From: Ananas comosus
Lineage: Eukaryota > Streptophyta > Magnoliopsida > Poales > Bromeliaceae
NCBI RefSeq assembly: GCF_001540865.1
Contig: NC_033640.1
Coordinates: forward strand, 5,786,166 to 5,850,165
Direction: 5' to 3'
Length of the DNA stretch: 64,000 bases
Shown: positions 57,525 through 64,000 of the stretch, piece after piece
Position numbering within the stretch: position 1 is the stretch's first letter
How the letters are laid out: each line of letters begins with the position of its first letter
Made by a program: the position numbers and the translations under genes
Notes under the pieces: model-generated
The model's input: the letters and a program-made list of their open reading frames with translations, nothing else
Told to the model about the DNA's origin: nothing
The model's database searches: none

Positions 57525-59452
57525 TTAAGACTTAACACAAGGAAAGATATCACCTTTTCGAATCCAAACTTGCCAGATTATTGGTTGTCTTGATTTGTTG
57601 CGGTCGGGTACCGATGGTTTAAACGTTTGGTTGATCCGAGGTGCGCGACTCGATTGATGTTGCTTTGGAATCCGTGGGGGATGTCGAGTATTGGAAGATG
57701 CCGATAGATGCTTAGACAACGCCGGTGGATGTTTTTTTTTCTTATTAGGGCATGTTTTCTTTATGTGTCCTTTGCAACCACATCTATGGCAAATTTTCTT
57801 TTTCAAATTTGTTGAGACTTTATGAATTGCCTTTTGATCCTTCTCAACATAAGTCCTTTCATAACCAAGCCCAAGTTTATCCGTTTGACCCAATCCGAGC
57901 ATATGGTCTAGCTTTTTCAAACTGGAAGAAAACTTTTGAATGTCGGATTTAAGTTGATAAACTTGTTTGGTCAAAACTTGATTGGATGAACGAATTTCTT
58001 CATATTGTTGTTCTAGAAAACCAACCTTTTCTTGATGTGATTTGATCGTTATCTCCGATTTGTTGAGCTTCTCTTGGAGAATTGTATTATTATTCAATAC
58101 TTGCTCCCTTTCCTCCTCAAGAGTTTTAGATGCATTCTTTAAGTCAGTGTTCTCATCTTCAAGCTCAAGTAGTCGTCTTCTTAGCCTTTTGTTGTGCTTG
58201 GCCATCTTCTTTGATATATTCTTCGAGAAGTTGTTGGTATGCCTCGACCAAGATTTCGTCATCCGACTCCCCCTCATTCTCGCTATCATCGCTCGACGTT
58301 CCATGCAAGGAAGTAGAAACAAAAGAGTCAGAAATAATTGAAGATAAACAAAAAGTCGAAGGGGGAGGTATAAAGGTTTGAGAACTTAAAGCAATATTAA
58401 TTTTCTCCTCTTCACTTGAGGTCGATTCGTCAGAAGTAGAATCGTTCCAAGTTTTTGCTTGTAAAGGCCTTTTGTTTGTAAGATCTTTTAGAAGGACAAT
58501 CCGTAGAAATATGGCCGTAGCCTTTACATTTGTAACATTGGATTTTCCCTTCAAAATCATCTTTTTCTTTAGAAGGTTTTGCAAGTTTTTTGTCTATCAA
58601 TTTAGAACTCGAAGATTGTTTAGAAAATGATTTTTGATTCGAGGATGAAGCTTTGTTTTTCCGAAAGTTCCGTCGAAATTTTTTCGTTAAGAGCGTCAGT
58701 TGATGTTTAAAATCAGCGAGCGAAATATCTTTGTCGGAATCCGAGTCGTCATCTCCTTCCTTTGTAGATTTGAGTGCAATCCCTATATTTCTAGAAAAAG
58801 ACTTGGAAGAAGAATGGTTAGTAAGAAAAGTCATCTCATAAGTTTGCAAAGCACCTACTAACTCTTCGACTTTCATCTCGTCCGGATGCTTTATGGTTTC
58901 GATCGCGACAACTTTTGCCCGAAAGCGTTCCGGAAGAGTGCGAAGGATCTTTCTAACAACTTTAGCATCCGGGATTTTCTTTCCCAAGTTCGCGCATGTA
59001 TTAACAACGTCTTGTAGACGCGTATAGCACTCGGTAAAGGTCTCGTTTTCTTCCATAAAAATCGAGTCAAATTTACTTGTTAACATTTGTAATTTTTGGA
59101 CCTTTACTAAGCTAGTTCCTTCATGCGTAACTTGTAAAGTATCCCAAATCTCTTTGGCGGTACTATACGCCGAAACATGAGTAAACTCCGTTTGAGACAA
59201 TGCATTAAATAAAGCGTTTATGCCCTTGCCGTTAAACGAAGCTGACTCGTTCTCATCTTTGGTCCACTTGTTCCGCGGTTTAGGGACGGTAGCATTATCG
59301 ACAACTTCGGTAGGATGTTTCCATCCGAATTCGATTGCTTGCCAAACCCGCTCATCGATTGCAATTAGAAAAGCTCTCATGCGAACTTTCCAATAGGCAT
59401 AATTCGTGCCATCGAATCGAGGTGGTCGAATAATGTTATCGCCTTCGGCCAT
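57525..59452 (-). pseudogene. Sirevirus-type Ty1/copia gag with two frame breaks
   Basis: Starts MAEGDNIIRPPRFDGTNYAY at 59452. Copia gag core (FDGTNYAYWKVRMRAFL, GLVG-like ELVGALQTYEM) then CCHC knuckle CYKCKGYGHISTDC. The frame breaks near 58455 at an A run, continues 58584-58165 (acidic, STSDESTSSEEEK), breaks again near 58210 and continues to 57525 with a long coiled coil (LEDENTDLKNASKTLEEERE), the Sirevirus-like LKKLDHMLGLGQTDKLGLGY and a second knuckle CHRCGCKGHIKKTC. The order of domains fits SIRE/Maximus gag. The pol part is missing. Confidence 0.87.
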
Positions 59453-59477
59453 TAGATATCAATTTATCTAGATTCCT

Positions 59478-59489
59478 GCTCTAATACCA
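59478..59489 (-). promoter_or_regulatory. Primer binding site of the Sirevirus-type element
   Basis: Minus strand TGGTATTAGAGC, a close match to the initiator-Met tRNA end, located between the 5' LTR and gag. Confidence 0.85.
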
Positions 59490-59491
59490 AT

Positions 59492-60697
59492 TGAAATAAT
59501 TGAGGGAGCCCAAGAATCTATCTAGATTGTATCTAACACCTAGAGGGGGGTGAATAGGTATAATGGCCAAAAACCACAAATCTCAATGCGATAAAAATAA
59601 ATGCGGAAAATAAAAATCACACCGAGATTTATGTGGGAAAACTCCAACTTGGAGTAAAAAACCCACAGGACTAACACGCGATAACAATCCACTAAGAATA
59701 AAAAAGATTACAAGGTGATTTACCGAATCCACGGACTCAAACCTCTCTTTTATCTTCTCCGGATCTCGTGCACACCAACGGCTTGTCCACACCCCACGTC
59801 CGAATCCACGAACGCCACGTCCCGAATCCACGAAACGCCAACACTTCGAATCCACGAAGCCTTGATCACGCCGAACCCACGACGCCCACTCGAATCCACG
59901 AGCGCACTCCGTCCGGAGCAAGAACAATACGATTGATGATGATTTATTGCTTAGATAATCATGAAAGAGTCGTAGAAGATATTTCTAAGCAATAGCCAGA
60001 TCAACTCTCCATGAAGAACAAGAAATTAGGGTTTCAAGAATTGATCCAATAGAAACTTGTTGTTGGAGAAAGAAAGACAGCACCCAACAAGTTTCTAGCG
60101 TTTTTAAAAAGATGTTCTATATTTCCATATTTTAGAAACACCCCTACATCTTATTTAAGGTTTAGAAGACTTAGAGATAGACTAGGATTTGAAAAACTGA
60201 TCTTTAAAAACAAAAGACGGTCTCAGGGTCCGGACCTTATGCAGGGTCCGAACCTTGAAGGTCCGGATCTTGACTTCAGGGTCCGGACCCTCCCTGCGTA
60301 ACCGCAAATACAACATACGGGGTTCGGACCTAAACCCGAGAGTCCGGACCCTCGCTGCGTGTTTGAAAATCCGATCTACGGGGTCCAAACCTTAGCTCTA
60401 GGGTCCGGACCCTCACTGCATACACGCAGAGAGGACCTTCGGTGTCCGGACCTTGATCCCAGGGTCCGGATCTCGAACCTTGAAAAACTCTGTTTTGAAA
60501 ATTATTATTTTAAACCTATTCTAATGTCTTCTAAACACTTGAAAATATTAATAAATCATCATCAATAGTATTTAAACTTACCGAGCATTGTGGATCTATG
60601 TTTTGAGTCTTCGAGTCTTCGATCTTTGTCCCTTCTTTTTTAATCATTCAAGACTCCGACTTACTTCACGAAATATGTCAACATAAAATCCATAACA
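59492..60697 (-). repeat. Probable 5' LTR of the Sirevirus-type element
   Basis: In plus coordinates it starts TGAAATAATTGAGGG three bases from the primer site and ends CCATAACA (minus sense TGTTATGG...TTATTTCA), about 1206 bp. The left edge is well supported by the primer site; the right edge rests on the TGTTATGG start only. It holds a CGAATCCACGA cluster at about 59800-59910 and the palindrome array at 60226-60475. The frames within it are not genes. Confidence 0.65.
60226..60475 (-). repeat. GGTCCGGACC palindrome array in the Sirevirus-type LTR
   Basis: GGTCCGGACC or one-base variants start near 60227, 60245, 60260, 60280, 60320, 60342, 60381, 60401, 60443 and 60463. They are grouped in pairs repeating about every 60 bp, three of them followed by CTCCCTGCG or CTCGCTGCG-like sequence. 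Confidence 0.93.
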
Positions 60698-60859
60698 CTT
60701 ATATTAATCCAAAGCCACCGTCTCAGTTAAAGACTAAATAAAATAATTTATTAATTAAAATAAATCTAAGCAATAACTACTAGATGTCCAATTAATCAAT
60801 CTCAAATCAAAATAAACTATATGTCCAAAAGATAAAATCTATCTAACGAGTCCTTGCTG
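60698..60859. other. Short non-coding interval
   Basis: A/T-rich spacer between the Sirevirus-type LTR and the probable LTR on its right. No motif seen. Confidence 0.5.
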
Positions 60860-62450
60860 GCCAATTATCACACACTCCCTGACCCTCGATATCTGAAACG
60901 GTAGACAACAAAAGTAAGCGCAACGCTTAGGAATAAATCTACTTCAAAGGATAATGATAATTTTAAATTTGAAACCACAACGGGCATAATTTGGAGCATC
61001 TCCACTCTGTTGCTCTAACCACGAGAGCTACAATTACGCACCGTTCCTCCTCGAGAACCGCGTACAAAATAACTCCCTCTCCTTCAGGTATCCGATTGCC
61101 ACAGTCATAAACAATAATAGATTATTATAATGATAATAATATGCAAAGTAAATGAGCCACAACAGCCAATATAACTATAAAATTCACTTGAATGTACTAA
61201 CAACTAGTAAACAAAATAGATAATAATCGTGCCGGAATCCACTCGGATCGGCATATTTTCTATCGTTTGTAGAAAAGTAGCTATTTACTTACTTTTATTA
61301 GTGCTCATAAATTTGTCATGTTCTAAGATTGAGGTTTCACAGCAGTCCTAGCACTAGAACGATGAAAAGACCCAAATAAAATACATTTTCAAACAAATCC
61401 TTTAACTATATATTAAAAATTTTGCTAAAATTATAAAGTAAATCTCGATAACTAACCACATGATCTCGTATGTATTTTCAAGACTAGCCCAATGGCGCTT
61501 GAATTGCGAAATTCTACCTTACGGATAAGAAATTATGCCTCGTTTACGAATCAGTCCCAAAAACCAAATGTTATTTACAGATTGGTTTCTGGCTAATCTT
61601 TTAAGCCACTATAAGTATCCAAATTTCGCTACAGCCGGTCCAATGCCAGTAGCATGCACCAAAAGCTTTTTCAGTTAATTACAGTTCATTCGACAGAGGC
61701 AAAATACTCTAATTAATAACTTAATTGCATCTAATATCGCTACGATAAATTGAAACCCAAACATATATAAAATAAACAATGCAAAAATTAATGTGGTCCA
61801 CCGTGAACCGGGTCTAGCTAGATCCAAAATAATTTTATCTTCTTTTTTCTTCTTTCCAACCCAATCAAAGAATCTTTTCCAAACCCCTCTCATGGCCAAC
61901 CATGGTCACCCCATATGAGGTTCACCCCAACCCAACCGTAGGTTGCCTACGACTACTTCGGCAATGCCGACGGCGAAAGCGGTACAATGAGAAGGGAGAA
62001 TAAGATGGGAAGGTAGAAGAAGAAAGAAAAGAGAAAAAAAAAGGAGATAACTAAATATTGGAGACTCACTCGCTCTCGCTCTTTTTCCTCCAATAACGTC
62101 GAATCTTACTCTCGCTTAACCCGACAGTACAAATAAATAAAAAAATTATAATAATGGGTTTATCATACAACTACTTCGGCAATGCCGACGGCGAAAGCGG
62201 TACAATGAGAAGGGAGAATAAGATGGGAAGGTAGAAGAAGAAAGCAAAGAGAAAAAAAAAAGGAGATAACTAAATATTGGAGACTCACTCGCTCTCGCTC
62301 TTTTTCCTCCAATATCGTCGAATCTTACTCCCGCTTAACCCGACAGTACAAATAAATAAAAAAATTATAATAATGGGTTTATCATAAAACTACAATCACG
62401 CCCGCAAATTTAAATTTTAATTTAAATTAATTGGGCTGGGTATTACGTCT
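60860..62450 (-). repeat. Probable 3' LTR of the truncated chromovirus on its right
   Basis: It lies directly downstream (minus sense) of a chromodomain-ending pol fragment, where the 3' LTR is expected. A purine-rich run on the minus strand near 62445-62470 could be the polypurine tract. The far edge near 60868 (GTGTGTGATAA on minus) is a guess. No second copy is present to prove it. It contains the 218-bp tandem duplication below. Confidence 0.4.
61953..62388. repeat. Tandem duplication, unit 218 bp
   Basis: CTACTTCGGCAATGCCGACG begins at 61953 and again at 62171; the two units are nearly identical through GGAGACTCACTCGCTCTCGC to the end TGGGTTTATCATA. Very high identity means a recent event or an assembly effect. 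Confidence 0.92.
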
Positions 62451-62507
62451 CACCTCACCTTAAAAAAAAATCAACCCCAAAATTTAGTCAACAGAATCCA
62501 AAAAGAG

Positions 62508-63290
62508 CTAAGGATACTTGCTTTGTATCTTCTCTTCAAGTTCCCACGCCACCTCATTCTCTGTGTGATGTCTCCACAACATATGTACCAGCTGGACCGT
62601 CCTTTTTGGCAAAACCTTTTCTCTCCGATCCAAGATCCGAATAAGCTGCTCCTCGTACGACAAGTCCTTTCTCAACTGAAATAGAGAATAGTCGATGACG
62701 TGTTTTGGATCCTGAACATATTTTCGCAGCATTGATATATGGAACACATTATGCACCCCGGCAAGAGAAGGTGGTGGTGCCACTCGCTATGCCACGATGT
62801 TGACTCATTCCATTATCTCAAAAGGTCCAATGTAACGCGAAGTCAGCTTTCCTCGAAGCCCAAACCGTATTACTCTTTTGGTTGGCGACACATTCAGAAA
62901 CACGTGATCACCAACTGTAAATTCCAACATTCGCCGACGATTATTATTGTAGCTCTTCAGTCTATTCTGTGTGGCTCGAAGATGCTCTCACACAACTCAC
63001 ACTTTTCTTCAGCTTGTTGGACCAGCTCAGGCCCTAGAATCTGCCTCTTACCCATATCATCAAAGCGGATAGGCGATCTACATTTTCTACCATAGAGAGC
63101 TTCAAAATAGGTCATATGTATGCTAACTTGATAACTATTATTGTACGCAAACTCCGCCAATGGTAAGTGCCAGTCCCACAACCTACTCCAGTCAATCGTG
63201 CATGCTCGCAACATATCTTCTAAGATCTGTATCGTGTGCTCTAACTAACCATCACTCTTCGGATGGTATGTTGTACTCATATCCAAGCTA
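62508..63290 (-). pseudogene. Chromovirus integrase C-terminus and chromodomain fragment
   Basis: 63214-62957: [20 protein letters not shown] and [20 protein letters not shown] (end of integrase core). 62783-62508: SLAGVHNVFHISMLRKYVQD, then LVHMLWRHHTENEVAWELEE (chromodomain). A stop and frame break lie between. Upstream pol is missing: sequence ends at a purine tract near 63298. The element differs clearly from D, so it is another copy or lineage. Confidence 0.85.
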
Positions 63291-63297
63291 TTTCACT

Positions 63298-63533
63298 TAA
63301 AAAAAAAAAAAGAGAGAGAAGGCCTATATAAAAAGAAGAATAGACTAATTAGAATAGGAGTCCTAGTTTGCTTAGATTTCTCAAAAACAAAGGGAGAAAA
63401 TAAAAAAAAAAAGAGGGAATAAAAAAAGTAAATATGTAGAAAAAAAAGAAAAAAAAGAGAAATAAAAAGGAAAGAAATAAAAAAAGGGAAAGCGAAGGGG
63501 AGGTGAGCCCACCCTCCCTCTTCTTCCAAATTA

Positions 63534-63564
<31 letters not shown>

Positions 63565-63880
63565 AAAAGAAAATAAGAAAAAAAATAGGGAAAGAAGGAT
63601 CTCTCACTTCAGAAAATTAAAAAGAGAAAGAGAATTTTTTTATGCCTTACTAATAGTTAAGTTACCATCATTTTGAAAATTTTTAAATAATTTCTAAAAA
63701 AGGAATGGAAGTCTTGAAGGCCGTTTAAAAAAAGAGGAGGAGGTTAAAAAAAAAAAAGGAATCGAAAAAGCAAGAAAAAAAGAGATATGTAAAGGAAAAA
63801 AAAGAAGAGAAAAAAAGAAGAAGAAGAAGAAAAAAAAAAAGTAAGACAAAAAAAAGATCAGTAGTAGTTCTTTTTTTATT
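63298..63880 (+). repeat. Purine-rich (A/G) tract
   Basis: Most of this stretch is A and G on the plus strand in runs such as AAAAGAAAAAAAAGAGGG, with an (AAAT)n run near 63535-63562 and (AAG)n near 63818. Frames across it on the minus strand code only for Phe/Leu/Ser-rich peptides and are spurious. Confidence 0.85.
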
Positions 63881-64000
63881 TTTCTCTCTCTCTCTGGTTG
63901 GTGCATGAGGGGGAGGGGGTGCTCCTGCCTTTTTCCTCTCTGTGCCCTGACATAGGGAGTGGTGGGTAGCCTGTCTAACTGATTAATAAAAAGAAAAGGA
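63881..64000. other. Window end, no feature seen
   Basis: A CT microsatellite near 63883-63895 and a G-rich stretch (GAGGGGGAGGGGGT). No gene. Confidence 0.5.

Noticed and set aside
63293..63906. Minus-strand frames rich in Phe/Leu considered as membrane proteins
   Set aside because: They are translations of an A/G simple-sequence tract with no start context or conserved motif.

Overview
This window is nuclear DNA of a flowering plant, probably a monocot. It has one intact intron-containing gene, chromovirus, Tat-type and Sirevirus-type LTR retrotransposons, CACTA and MITE elements, and long A/T-rich stretches. Pineapple or a relative is a guess from the repeat style only; nothing in the sequence proves a species. 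There are seven runs of N, and at least two sit beside duplicated flanks that look like assembly joins.

Layout. 0-7 kb: A/T-rich DNA with one long-inverted-repeat element and the only gene that looks intact, a four-exon gamma-glutamyl peptidase (class I glutamine amidotransferase fold) on the minus strand at 4285-5428. 7-15 kb: non-coding DNA with several MITEs and a partly duplicated block around an N at 7905. 15-20.4 kb: a cluster of eight long-inverted-repeat (foldback) elements separated by TA microsatellites, with a 500-bp TRIM element and smaller elements between them; the order repeats in two halves.

21.6-50.9 kb is a nest of LTR retrotransposons. The oldest layer is a decayed Tat-type Ty3/gypsy element on the minus strand (gag, protease, RT, two RNase H regions and integrase pieces spread over 23.3-48.5 kb). 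It is cut by solo LTR A (26249-28726), solo LTR B (31897-34432), solo LTR C (35218-48105) and a MITE (24722-25598). Solo LTR C is itself split by a 10.4-kb Tekay/Del-type chromovirus D (36843-47239) with both LTRs, a perfect 5-bp target duplication (TACTC), primer site, polypurine tract, gag, protease, RT, RNase H, integrase and chromodomain; a few coding lesions suggest it is no longer autonomous.

50.9-56.4 kb: a degenerate minisatellite split by a 4.33-kb CACTA transposon (51412-55742, target duplication ACT) that carries exons of a DEAD-box RNA helicase gene related to RH57, already broken. 56.4-63.3 kb: a second TRIM, a Sirevirus-type copia gag with its 5' LTR but no pol, and a fragment of another chromovirus (integrase end and chromodomain) with a probable LTR. 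63.3-63.9 kb is a long purine tract.

No bacterial-type system, CRISPR array, tRNA or rRNA gene was seen. The signals most worth following are (1) arrays of CCGG-centred palindromes inside the LTRs of separate retrotransposon families, each with its own version (GTACCGGTAC, GGGACCGGTCCC, GGTCCGGACC), and (2) the helicase-carrying CACTA element.
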